From assembly GCF_000430045.1 (NCBI RefSeq), contig NZ_KE387023.1, positions 2,422,752 through 2,454,753 of the forward strand: a stretch of 32,002 nucleotides of DNA, written 5' to 3'. Position numbers and translations under genes: made by a program. Positions within the stretch are counted from its first letter, which is position 1. Each line of letters starts with the position of its first letter. The notes beneath the pieces were generated by a model. The model ran no database searches. It saw only the letters and a list, made by a program, of their open reading frames with translations, and was not told where the DNA came from. This DNA is from Calidithermus chliarophilus DSM 9957 (GTDB lineage: Bacteria; Deinococcota; Deinococci; Deinococcales; Thermaceae). Below are positions 26,052-32,002 of this stretch, piece after piece.

Positions 26052-27062
26052 ATGAAACGGGTTTTCTCCGGGTTTCAACCCACCGGCGAGCTGCACATCG
26101 GCAATTACCTCGGGGCGATGGTCAACTACGTGGCCCTGGGGGAGAAGCTCGGCCGGGACGCGATCTATTGCATCGTGGATTACCACGCGCCCACCAACCC
26201 GGCCGCCTACGACAAGGAGCTGTTGCGGCAGCGCACCTTCGAGGCCGGCCTGGTCAACATCGCGGCGGGCCTCGACCCCGACAAGGTGATCCTCTTCGTG
26301 CAGTCGCACGTGCCCGAGCACACCGAGCTGGCCTGGGTCTTCACCACCCAGACGCCCTACGGCGACCTCACCCGCATGACGCAGTTCAAGGACAAGGCGG
26401 CCAAGCTCGAGTCGGTCCCCGCAGGGCTGCTGATGTACCCGGTGCTCATGGCCGCCGACATCCTCATCTACAAGGCCGACACCGTGCCCGTGGGCGACGA
26501 CCAGACCCAGCACCTCGAGCTCGCCCGCGAGATCGCGCGGCGCTGGAACCTCGAGTACGGCGAGACCTTCCCCGAGCCCCAGATCTACCTCAACCCCAAC
26601 GCCCCGCGCGTGCCGGGCATCGACGGCAAGGCCAAGATGAGCAAGAGCGTGGGCAACACCATCGGCATCCTCGAGGACGCCGAGAGCATCTGGCAGAAGA
26701 TCCGGGTCATGCCCGACGACCCCGCCCGCATCCGCCTCTCCGACCCCGGCGACCCCGACCGCAGCGTGGCCTTCAAGTTCTTGCAGTACTTCGCCCCGCC
26801 CGAGCTCATCCAGGTGTTGCGCGAGGAATACGCCCGCCGCGGCATCGGGACGTTGGTGGTCAAGCAACTGCTGTTCCAGGAGATGATGAAGTCGCTGCGG
26901 CCCATCCGCGAGCGGGCCGCCGAGCTGCGGGCCAACCCCGAGCGGGTGATGGACGCCCTCGAGGACGGCGCCCGGCGGGCGCGGGCCATCGCCCAGGCCA
27001 CCATGGAAGAGGTGCGCGAGAAGTTCGGCCTGCTCTCCCCGCGGCGGAAGGTGCTTTCTTGA
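26052..27062 (+). CDS. trpS: Tryptophanyl-tRNA synthetase
   Basis: The product is 336 residues, a class I synthetase charging tRNA-Trp. The HIGH-type motif is HIGN (15-18) and KMSKS is exact (195-199). DYHAPTNP, the MAADILIYKAD helix and VPVGDDQTQHLELAR are typical of bacterial TrpS. The stop overlaps the start of the next gene (TTGA), so the two are translationally coupled. Confidence 0.97.
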   Translation: MKRVFSGFQPTGELHIGNYLGAMVNYVALGEKLGRDAIYCIVDYHAPTNPAAYDKELLRQRTFEAGLVNIAAGLDPDKVILFVQSHVPEHTELAWVFTTQTPYGDLTRMTQFKDKAAKLESVPAGLLMYPVLMAADILIYKADTVPVGDDQTQHLELAREIARRWNLEYGETFPEPQIYLNPNAPRVPGIDGKAKMSKSVGNTIGILEDAESIWQKIRVMPDDPARIRLSDPGDPDRSVAFKFLQYFAPPELIQVLREEYARRGIGTLVVKQLLFQEMMKSLRPIRERAAELRANPERVMDALEDGARRARAIAQATMEEVREKFGLLSPRRKVLS

Positions 27063-27778
27063 TCCACCTCGAGTTCCCCGGCTTCTCCGGCACGCCCCTC
27101 CAGCTCTCGGAGGCGGTGCGGCGGGGGAGCGTGGCGGCCAAGGAACTGCCGGTGTTGTCGCTGGTCGAGCAGGCCCTGGCGCAGGTCGAGGCGCTCGAGC
27201 TCTCCCAGCGCAGCGAGCTCTTGCCGCTGCTGGCCGAGCTGATCCTCTTCAAGCTGCGGGCCTTCGCCAAGGCCAGGCCCGCGCCGCAGGAGGAGGACGG
27301 CTTCGACGACGAGGCCACGGGCTTCCTCGAGACCCTCGTCGCCCTGCAGGAGGCCATCCAGTTCCTGCGCCAGCGGGCGGAGGAGCGCTCGAGGGTGCTG
27401 CCGGTGCCCCCGCCGCCCCTGCCCAAGGACAGGCGCCTGAGGCCCCTGCCCGTCGAGCGGCTGCTGGAGGCCGTGCGGCCCTTCACCCGCCGGGCTGAAA
27501 TTCAGATGGAGCCCGAGCGCTTCGGGCTCAAGGAGGCCTGGGCACGGGTGCGGGGCTTTCTGCTCCGGGCGCGGAGGGCGCTGTTCCGGCAACTGCCGCT
27601 GGAGACCTGGGCCGAGCAGACCGTGGCCTTCTCGGCGCTGCTCGAGGCCCACCGCGTGGGCGACGTGCGCCTGCGCCAGGGGGAGAACTTCGGGGAGCTC
27701 GAGGTCGAGTTCACCGCGCCGGAGACCCTGCCCGACGTGTCCCGGCCGGGCTCGGCGTTGCAGGCTTCGGCGGACTGA
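27059..27778 (+). CDS. scpA: Segregation and condensation protein A (ScpA)
   Basis: The product is 239 residues from TTG 27059. It is the kleisin subunit of the SMC-ScpAB condensin. It opens IHLEFPGFSGTPLQL, followed by LLPLLAELILFKLRAFA (helix that contacts ScpB/SMC), an acidic linker (EEDGFDDEA) and a C-terminal winged-helix region ending with VAFSALLEAHRVGDVRLRQGENFGELEVE. TTG overlaps the trpS stop and no other start fits the frame upstream of the conserved N-terminus. The ScpB gene is not in the window. Confidence 0.9.
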   Translation: MIHLEFPGFSGTPLQLSEAVRRGSVAAKELPVLSLVEQALAQVEALELSQRSELLPLLAELILFKLRAFAKARPAPQEEDGFDDEATGFLETLVALQEAIQFLRQRAEERSRVLPVPPPPLPKDRRLRPLPVERLLEAVRPFTRRAEIQMEPERFGLKEAWARVRGFLLRARRALFRQLPLETWAEQTVAFSALLEAHRVGDVRLRQGENFGELEVEFTAPETLPDVSRPGSALQASAD

Positions 27779-27795
27779 AGCCGCGGATAGCCGAT

Positions 27796-27837
27796 GGCTC
27801 ATAGCTGCGGCAGGTCCGGGGCTATGGGCTATGAGCC
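27796..27837. terminator. Inverted repeat between convergent scpA and dioxygenase genes
   Basis: GGCTCATAGC (27796-27805) pairs perfectly with GCTATGAGCC (27828-27837). The arms are built from the same GATAGC/CTATAGC-type units as the composite repeats, but the hairpin modules are absent, so this looks like a reduced relative (27780-27838). It reaches almost to the dioxygenase stop (27840). A bidirectional terminator function is inferred; there is no T run. Confidence 0.45.
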
Positions 27838-27839
27838 AC

Positions 27840-28427
27840 TCAAACTTGCAGCACGAAGTCGAAGCGGGCTTGCCAGAGGGTGTTGCTCTTCTGCACGGCC
27901 ATGGTCAGGCGCCGGTCGAAGATGCGGTCGGAGGCGTTGGCGGGTTCGCCGGGGAAGTAGAGCTGGGAGGTGAGCGCCGGCCGGCCCGGGGCCTGCACCT
28001 TGACGTGGATGTGGCGGGTGCGACCGGGATAAAGGCCGGGGACGACGGTCTCGAGCACGAAGCGCCCGCTGGCGTCGCTGAACTGGTGGCCCCGCAGGCG
28101 GAAGCCCTGGTTGTCGTACTGGCCCTGCGCGTCGCACTGCCAGAAGTCGAGGAGGGCGCGGGCTACGGGCTTGCAGCCGGTCGAGAGCACGTAGCCCTGG
28201 ATCAGCAGGCGGGTGCCGCCGAGGCCGGGCTCGAGCAGCGAGCGGCGCTCGGGGCTTTGCGGCTTGAAGTAGGGGCCTTCGGTCTGGGGCGGGGTGAGCT
28301 CGTCGTCCTCGTCGCCGCAGGCGGGGGTGGCGGGGAGGGTGGGGCTGGGCTGGGCCAGCGCGAGCGGGATCGGGGCGGCCAGGGCGACCCAGAGGAACTT
28401 GCGCCGGGTCCACGGGCGGTCTCTCAC
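27840..28427 (-). CDS. Exported intradiol ring-cleavage dioxygenase-family protein
   Basis: The product is 195 residues. The N-terminus has a twin-arginine-like signal (TRRKFLWVALA) ending LALAQ. Residues of the non-haem Fe(III) site are present: Y104 (QYDNQG), Y133 (LYPGRTRHIHV), H139 and H141. TEGPYF and the DFWQCDAQG segment are typical. Family enzymes cleave catechols between the hydroxyls; the exported single-domain type has no firm substrate. GTG 28427 has AGGAGGT 6 nt upstream. Confidence 0.9.
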   Translation of the reverse strand: MRDRPWTRRKFLWVALAAPIPLALAQPSPTLPATPACGDEDDELTPPQTEGPYFKPQSPERRSLLEPGLGGTRLLIQGYVLSTGCKPVARALLDFWQCDAQGQYDNQGFRLRGHQFSDASGRFVLETVVPGLYPGRTRHIHVKVQAPGRPALTSQLYFPGEPANASDRIFDRRLTMAVQKSNTLWQARFDFVLQV

Positions 28428-28526
28428 GGCAAACCTCCTGGGCTCGAGGCCTCTAGGGCTCGAGGTGGCTCCTAAGGTAGGGCAGGAGTGTGAAGATTGG
28501 GCGAAAGCGCGCGGGACGTGCCCGCG

Positions 28527-29234
28527 TTACTTCTCGACGGGAACACGCCACCTGGCCTCGGTGATGGTGGAGATCCCGCTGACGACGACGATGATCTCGG
28601 TGAGGCCGGGGTCGGCGAGGTCGGCGGTGAGGGTGAGGTAGCCCAGGCGGACGGTCCGGCCGGGAGGGGCCACGAAGCTGCCCGTTATCGGGCGCATCTT
28701 GACCGGCTGGCCCAGGTTGCTGCTGGCGCTGAAGTTGTCCTGGGTGAGCCGGAACACGAGGTCGCCCTGCCGGCGGCTGGTGAGGCTGGCTTCGATCAGG
28801 AGGCCGTCGGGGTTGGTCCGCAGCAGGCGGAGGGTGAGCTCGAGGCCGCCCTGCTTCCAGGTCTGGCCCAGCTCGAGCACCGTTCCCGCTTCGGTGTCGC
28901 CCGCCACCCGGGCATAGCGGATCTCCACCCGGTAACGCCGCCCCGCCACCAGCGTGAGGCTGTGCGAGGCGGGGTTGGGCGCGTAGAGGTTGCCCCCGGC
29001 GCTCACCCGGTCGGCACGCAGGACGTAGTTGCCGGTGCCGAGCTGGCTCACCAGCACGCTCTCCACGATGCGCAGGCGGGTGCCGCCCGGCCCGGTGAGC
29101 ACCACGGCCGCGTCGACGCCCTTGGGGAGGCCGCTGACGACGACCTCGAGGCTGGCCGTGTTCTGCGCCACGCCCCAGAACCCGGCGACGGCTAGGCTCA
29201 GGATGCCTGTGGAATACGCGAGCAACCGGTTCAT
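28527..29234 (-). CDS. Secreted beta-rich protein of unknown function
   Basis: The product is 235 residues with a signal peptide ending WGVAQ (about residue 24). The mature protein alternates short beta strands (LEVVVSGLPKGVDAAVVL, YRVEIRYARV, LRLLRTNPDGLLIEA) and suggests two immunoglobulin-like or fibronectin-like domains. I do not recognise a family. ATG 29234 has GGGGGTGG upstream. A small hairpin, CGCGGG/CCCGCG (28510-28526), lies at its 3' end. It is divergent from the thiolase gene across 136 bp. Confidence 0.82.
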   Translation of the reverse strand: MNRLLAYSTGILSLAVAGFWGVAQNTASLEVVVSGLPKGVDAAVVLTGPGGTRLRIVESVLVSQLGTGNYVLRADRVSAGGNLYAPNPASHSLTLVAGRRYRVEIRYARVAGDTEAGTVLELGQTWKQGGLELTLRLLRTNPDGLLIEASLTSRRQGDLVFRLTQDNFSASSNLGQPVKMRPITGSFVAPPGRTVRLGYLTLTADLADPGLTEIIVVVSGISTITEARWRVPVEK

Positions 29235-29370
29235 GCGACCACCCCCGGGTTTGACGCTGGCTCGGATCACCCTGATTTTAAGAGGGGCCCTGGGGCTTAG
29301 CAATCGAGACTCGTATAACGTTTTTACATCTTGGCGTGGAAATACCGTAGCATATAGCGAGGAGGCGATC

Positions 29371-30567
29371 ATGCGCGAAGTGTTTGTGGTTTCAGCGGTA
29401 CGGACGCCCATCGGGAAGTTCGGGGGGGCGCTCAAGGACTTCTCTCCCATCGACCTCGGCGCCCACGTGATGAAGGCGGCGCTCGAGAAGGCCGGGGTGC
29501 AGGGCAGCGACCTCGACCTCTTCGTCTTCGGGCAGGTGCTCAGAGCCGGGCACGGCCAGCTCCCCCCGCGCCAGGCCGCGTTCAAGGCGGGCATCCCCGA
29601 GAGCGTGGACGGCTACGCGGTGGACATGGTGTGCGCCTCGGGGATGCAGGCCACGGCCAACGGCGCGCTGGCGATCAAGAACCACGACGCCGAGCTGGTG
29701 CTGGTGGGGGGCATGGAGTCGATGACCCAGACCGGCTTCTACCTCAGCAGCCGGGCCCGCTGGGGCTACAAGTACCTGGCCGGGGCCCCCGAGCAACTGC
29801 AGGACGTCCTCCAGCGCGACGGGCTCTCCGACCCCTTCACCGGCGAGGCCATGGGCGACCAGACCGAGCGGCTGGCCGCCGAGTTCGGCGTCACCCGCGC
29901 CGAACTCGACGAGGTGGCCCTGCAGTCCAACCTGCGGGCGGCCCGGGCCGCCGAGGCCTGCCACTTCGGCCGGGAGATCGTGCCCGTCGAGGTCAAGACC
30001 CGCAAGGGGGTGGAGGTGGTGAGCAAGGACGAGGGCGTGCGCCCCGAGACCACGCTCGAGTCCCTCGCCGCCCTGCGCCCGGCCTTCAAGAAGGACGGCG
30101 TGCTCACCGCGGGCAACTCCTCGCAGATCTCCGACGGGGCGGCGGCGCTGCTGCTGGCGAGCGGCGAGGCCGTGGAGAAGTACGGCCTCAAGCCCATCGC
30201 CCGCATCCTGGGCTCGAGCTGGGCCGCCGGGGAGCCCTGGCGCTTCCCCGAGGCCCCGGTGCCGGCGGTCAAGAAGCTCCTGGGCAAGCTCGGGATGCAG
30301 GTCTCCGACTTCGACCTCTTCGAGAACAACGAAGCCTTCGCCCTCAACAACGTCCTGTTCCACCGGCTGCTGGGCGTGCCGATGGAGCAGCTCAACGTCC
30401 ACGGCGGGGCCATCGCGCTGGGCCACCCCATCGGCGCGAGCGGGGCCCGCATCCTCACCACCCTGATCCACGCCCTGCACACCTACGGCAAGAGCCGCGG
30501 CCTGGCCGCGATCTGCCACGGCACGGGCGGCTCGACCGCGCTGGCGCTCGAGGCCCTCCCGGCCTGA
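29371..30567 (+). CDS. Thiolase (acetyl-CoA acetyltransferase family)
   Basis: The product is 398 residues. The acyl-accepting Cys is C88 in MVCASGMQA, the NEAF motif appears as ENNEAFALNN, the catalytic His is in GGAIALGHPIGASGAR (about H352), and the second active-site Cys is C382. The last motif reads CHGTGGS instead of the common CGGGGQ, so substrate scope may differ from standard acetyl-CoA thiolase. GAGGAGG lies 6 nt before ATG 29371. It could act with the acyl-CoA dehydrogenase encoded at 4935, although the two are unlinked. Confidence 0.93.
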   Translation: MREVFVVSAVRTPIGKFGGALKDFSPIDLGAHVMKAALEKAGVQGSDLDLFVFGQVLRAGHGQLPPRQAAFKAGIPESVDGYAVDMVCASGMQATANGALAIKNHDAELVLVGGMESMTQTGFYLSSRARWGYKYLAGAPEQLQDVLQRDGLSDPFTGEAMGDQTERLAAEFGVTRAELDEVALQSNLRAARAAEACHFGREIVPVEVKTRKGVEVVSKDEGVRPETTLESLAALRPAFKKDGVLTAGNSSQISDGAAALLLASGEAVEKYGLKPIARILGSSWAAGEPWRFPEAPVPAVKKLLGKLGMQVSDFDLFENNEAFALNNVLFHRLLGVPMEQLNVHGGAIALGHPIGASGARILTTLIHALHTYGKSRGLAAICHGTGGSTALALEALPA

Positions 30568-30583
30568 GCGACAAGACCTCGCG

Positions 30584-30613
30584 CTCCCGGCCTTGCGCCG
30601 GGGGTTTTGTTTT
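30584..30613 (+). terminator. Intrinsic terminator after the thiolase gene
   Basis: CTCCCGGC (30584-30591) pairs with GCCGGGGG (30597-30604) over CTTGC and is followed by TTTTGTTTT. Confidence 0.85.
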
Positions 30614-30640
30614 GCCGCCGGGATCGGGACGTTCGGCCCT

Positions 30641-30705
30641 GGGAGGGTCACGTCGCCGGGGGTAGGGTGGCCGTGGCGAGAGCGGGGGCCGTGACCCGCC
30701 CTCCC
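30641..30705. other. Long imperfect inverted repeat in the gap before the first DUF4342 gene
   Basis: GGGAGGGTCACG (30641-30652) faces CGTGACCCGCCCTCCC (30690-30705), pairing over 12 bp with a 4-nt bulge and a GC-rich loop of about 37 nt. It has no T run and lies 35 nt after the thiolase terminator, so it is not needed for termination. Otherwise the 242-bp gap 30568-30809 holds only a possible -10 (TACACT, 30784-30789) and AAGGAGGT. Confidence 0.5.
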
Positions 30706-30809
30706 GGTAGGGCTGCTCCCGGATGGGACGTGGCCTTAGAGTTCGCCAGGAACCCGCCCACTCTTTGCCTCATCGAGGCTTAGTACACTACCCTCAAGGA
30801 GGTGCATTC

Positions 30810-31175
30810 ATGGCAGAGAATCCGCAAGAGACCAAGGGCAAGACCTGGGTCGAAGAGATCGAGATTTCCGGCGGCCAGCTAGTGGATAAGGTTCGGGAAT
30901 TGGTGCAGGAGGGCAATGCCCGCCGCGTGACGGTGTGCAAGCAGAACGGGGAGGAGATCTTCTCGGTGCCCCTGACGGTGGGCGTGCTGGTGGGCGGCGT
31001 GGTGACGGTGGCCCTGCCCGTGCTAGCGGCGCTCGGCGTGATCGCCGGGATCGTCACCCGCGTGCGGCTCAAGGTCGAGCGGGAGGAGGGGGCCACCACC
31101 GAGATCCGGGAGGAGCCCATCGCCGAGGTGCGGCCCCAGGACCAGGAGGTCCGGCCCGAGGACAAGCCCCTCTGA
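30810..31175 (+). CDS. DUF4342 domain protein, copy 1
   Basis: The product is 121 residues. The DUF4342 core is clear: KTWVEEIEISGGQLVDKVRELVQEGNARRV (seen in pieces), then SVPLTVGVLVGGVV and a hydrophobic segment to about residue 88, then a charged Glu-rich tail. The middle is a probable membrane helix or amphipathic pair. The biochemical function of the family is unknown. AAGGAGGT (30796-30803) precedes ATG 30810 at ideal spacing. A paralogue follows at 31386. Confidence 0.88.
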   Translation: MAENPQETKGKTWVEEIEISGGQLVDKVRELVQEGNARRVTVCKQNGEEIFSVPLTVGVLVGGVVTVALPVLAALGVIAGIVTRVRLKVEREEGATTEIREEPIAEVRPQDQEVRPEDKPL

Positions 31176-31191
31176 TACCCGATTCGGTCGG

Positions 31192-31227
31192 TTCGGCGCT
31201 GTCCGGCGGCGGACCGACAGGGCCGAA
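31192..31227. other. 12-bp inverted repeat after the first DUF4342 gene
   Basis: TTCGGCGCTGTC (31192-31203) pairs with GACAGGGCCGAA (31216-31227) with one mismatch, enclosing 12 nt. It begins 17 bp after the stop codon. There is no T run, so it could protect an mRNA 3' end or belong to the unexplained palindromic DNA of this region. Confidence 0.5.
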
Positions 31228-31316
31228 GTTATCCGCGTGGCGGAGGGCGGTAGCGCCCCTTGGAAGGGAGACGCTTGCTTCGCCGACCGTCAGGGAGGGG
31301 TGCGCTCTGGGGTCCG

Positions 31317-31361
31317 AAAAGATAGCCCCTGGGGCTCTTCGGTTTGGAAGATTATCTTTTT
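31317..31361 (+). promoter_or_regulatory. Potential three-way-junction leader before the second DUF4342 gene
   Basis: AAAAGATA (31317-31324) pairs with TATCTTTT (31353-31360). Inside lie two further hairpins, GCCC/GGGC (31325-31335) and TCTTC/GAAGA (31336-31340 with 31347-31351), leaving one unpaired base at the junction. The structure ends in a T run 17 nt before AGGAGGT. It could be a terminator or a regulatory leader; no known riboswitch class was recognised. Confidence 0.4.
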
Positions 31362-31385
31362 GAATCCGGCATGAGGAGGTCGCAA

Positions 31386-31733
31386 GTGGCGGAAGAGAAG
31401 CGAACGTGGGTCGATGAGCTCGAGGCCACCAGCGCCAACCTGGTACAGAGGGTGCAGGAGCTGCTGCGCGACGCCAGCGCGACCCGCGTCATCATCTGCA
31501 AGCCGGACGGCAGTGAGCTGATCTCCCTGCCCCTGACGGCGGGGGTGCTGGTGGGCGGGGTGCTCACCCTGGCCCTGCCGCGCCTGGCGGCGATCGGGGC
31601 GATCGCGGGGATGGTGACGCAGTTCAAGCTCAAGGTGGTGCGGCAGGCTGATGCCCGGGTGGAGGCCCGCACCGAGGAAGAGGAGAAGCAGACCCTCAAC
31701 CCCGAGCCGCCCTCGAGCCCGCCCCAACCCTGA
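31386..31733 (+). CDS. DUF4342 domain protein, copy 2
   Basis: The product is 115 residues from GTG 31386, chosen because AGGAGGT (31374-31380) is 5 nt upstream and because the N-terminus then aligns with copy 1 (AEEKRTWVDELEATSANLV against the MAENPQ start of copy 1). The shared core includes PLTxGVLVGGVxTxALP and a following hydrophobic segment. The tail is Glu/Pro-rich and differs from copy 1. ATG 31371 is an alternative start but overlaps the ribosome-binding site. Confidence 0.85.
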   Translation: MAEEKRTWVDELEATSANLVQRVQELLRDASATRVIICKPDGSELISLPLTAGVLVGGVLTLALPRLAAIGAIAGMVTQFKLKVVRQADARVEARTEEEEKQTLNPEPPSSPPQP

Positions 31734-31752
31734 GCGGGCGAGGAATCCTGCA

Positions 31753-31787
31753 GGGGCGAACCTCGTGTTCGCCCCGTTCGTTTCTTT
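31753..31787 (+). terminator. Intrinsic terminator after the second DUF4342 gene
   Basis: GGGGCGAAC (31753-31761) pairs with GTTCGCCCC (31767-31775) over CTCGT, followed by GTTCGTTTCTTTTC. The same hairpin sequence type is dispersed in many bacterial genomes. Confidence 0.75.
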
Positions 31788-31884
31788 TCTGGGGGGGGGA
31801 GGGGGTGTGCGGTGGGGTGGTTTGGTGACCCCCGCTCCGCCGTCAGGGGCCGGAGGGGGAGGCCATTCCACGTGGCGAGGGCAT

Positions 31885-31981
31885 CGCGGTACGCGACCCG
31901 GCATACGCCGGAAACCTGCTCCCCCTGGGGCTCCCCCGAGGGACTCCAGGTTACCGGCAGAGCCGGTATGGCCTACGGCCA
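31885..31981. other. Cluster of short perfect hairpins at the window end
   Basis: Five pairings follow one another: CGCG/CGCG (31885-31895), CCGGC/GCCGG (31898-31911), AACCTG/CAGGTT (31913-31918 with 31947-31952), TACCGGC/GCCGGTA (31952-31968) and TGGCC/GGCCA (31969-31981), mostly with 3-4-nt loops. No convincing gene covers 31734-32002. A structured RNA, a repeat element or the edge of a mobile element are all possible. Confidence 0.4.
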
Positions 31982-32002
31982 CCCCCTCGCGGACGTGCCG
32001 CC

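Noticed and set aside
25701-26867. Upstream extension of the HtrA-type frame
   Set aside because: The extension runs through repeat copy 5 and antisense to trpS; the signal peptide and -10 spacing mark the true start at 25700 or 25706.
31290-31982. 230-residue minus-strand frame at the window end
   Set aside because: It is antisense to the second DUF4342 gene and its outer part consists of Pro/Gly-rich translation of palindromic DNA.

Overview
The window looks like a chromosome segment from a thermophilic member of the Deinococcota, most likely the Thermales (Meiothermus-like). I infer this from the high GC content, a SecA of about 1,005 residues with an internal insertion, signal peptides ending in ALAQ, many leaderless promoters of the TANNNT type, and close similarity of several proteins to Thermus families. 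This is recognition by eye and no database search was run.

Layout. 1-245: end of an IS5-family insertion sequence that has cut a sensor histidine kinase gene. 248-3287: surviving kinase C-terminus, a FixJ-type response regulator, a secreted HbpS/GlcG-like haem-binding protein and two tandem secreted ankyrin-repeat proteins. 3295-4830: a compositionally foreign island with a 69-residue small protein, two paralogous membrane proteins with a PH-like domain and a candidate tiny lipoprotein. 4935-8977: acyl-CoA dehydrogenase, NERD-domain protein, Uma2-type nuclease and a lactate-dehydrogenase-like protein whose catalytic residues are all replaced. 8997-13129: MoxR ATPase/DUF58 pair, a secreted protein, tRNA-dihydrouridine synthase and tsaD. 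13408-17412: secA and a metallophosphoesterase. 17636-23343 (minus strand): beta-propeller lyase-like protein, secreted histidine phosphatase, YebC, oligoendopeptidase F and a secreted WD40 protein. 23423-25700: hotdog thioesterase, tRNA-Leu(CAG), a glycine-zipper stress protein and an HtrA-type protease. 26052-31733: trpS-scpA, a secreted intradiol dioxygenase, an unknown secreted protein, a thiolase and two paralogous DUF4342 proteins.

Three things run through the whole window. First, five intergenic gaps hold copies of one composite repeat: degenerate 7-bp tandem tracts around two GC hairpins. Second, the palindrome CTCGAG is strongly over-represented (ten copies in the first kilobase of native sequence) and almost absent from the island at 3288-4934. 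Third, about ten genes have a -10 element 6-7 nt before the start codon, so their mRNAs are probably leaderless.

Most genes are housekeeping: translation and tRNA modification (trpS, tsaD, dus, YebC, tRNA-Leu), secretion (secA), chromosome segregation (scpA) and acyl-CoA/thiolase metabolism. An unusual share of products is exported, and nearly all of these share an A-Q signal peptidase junction. The most novel material is the composite heptamer repeat, the LDH-like protein with a rewritten active site, the foreign small-protein/PH-protein island, and the structured DNA around the DUF4342 genes.
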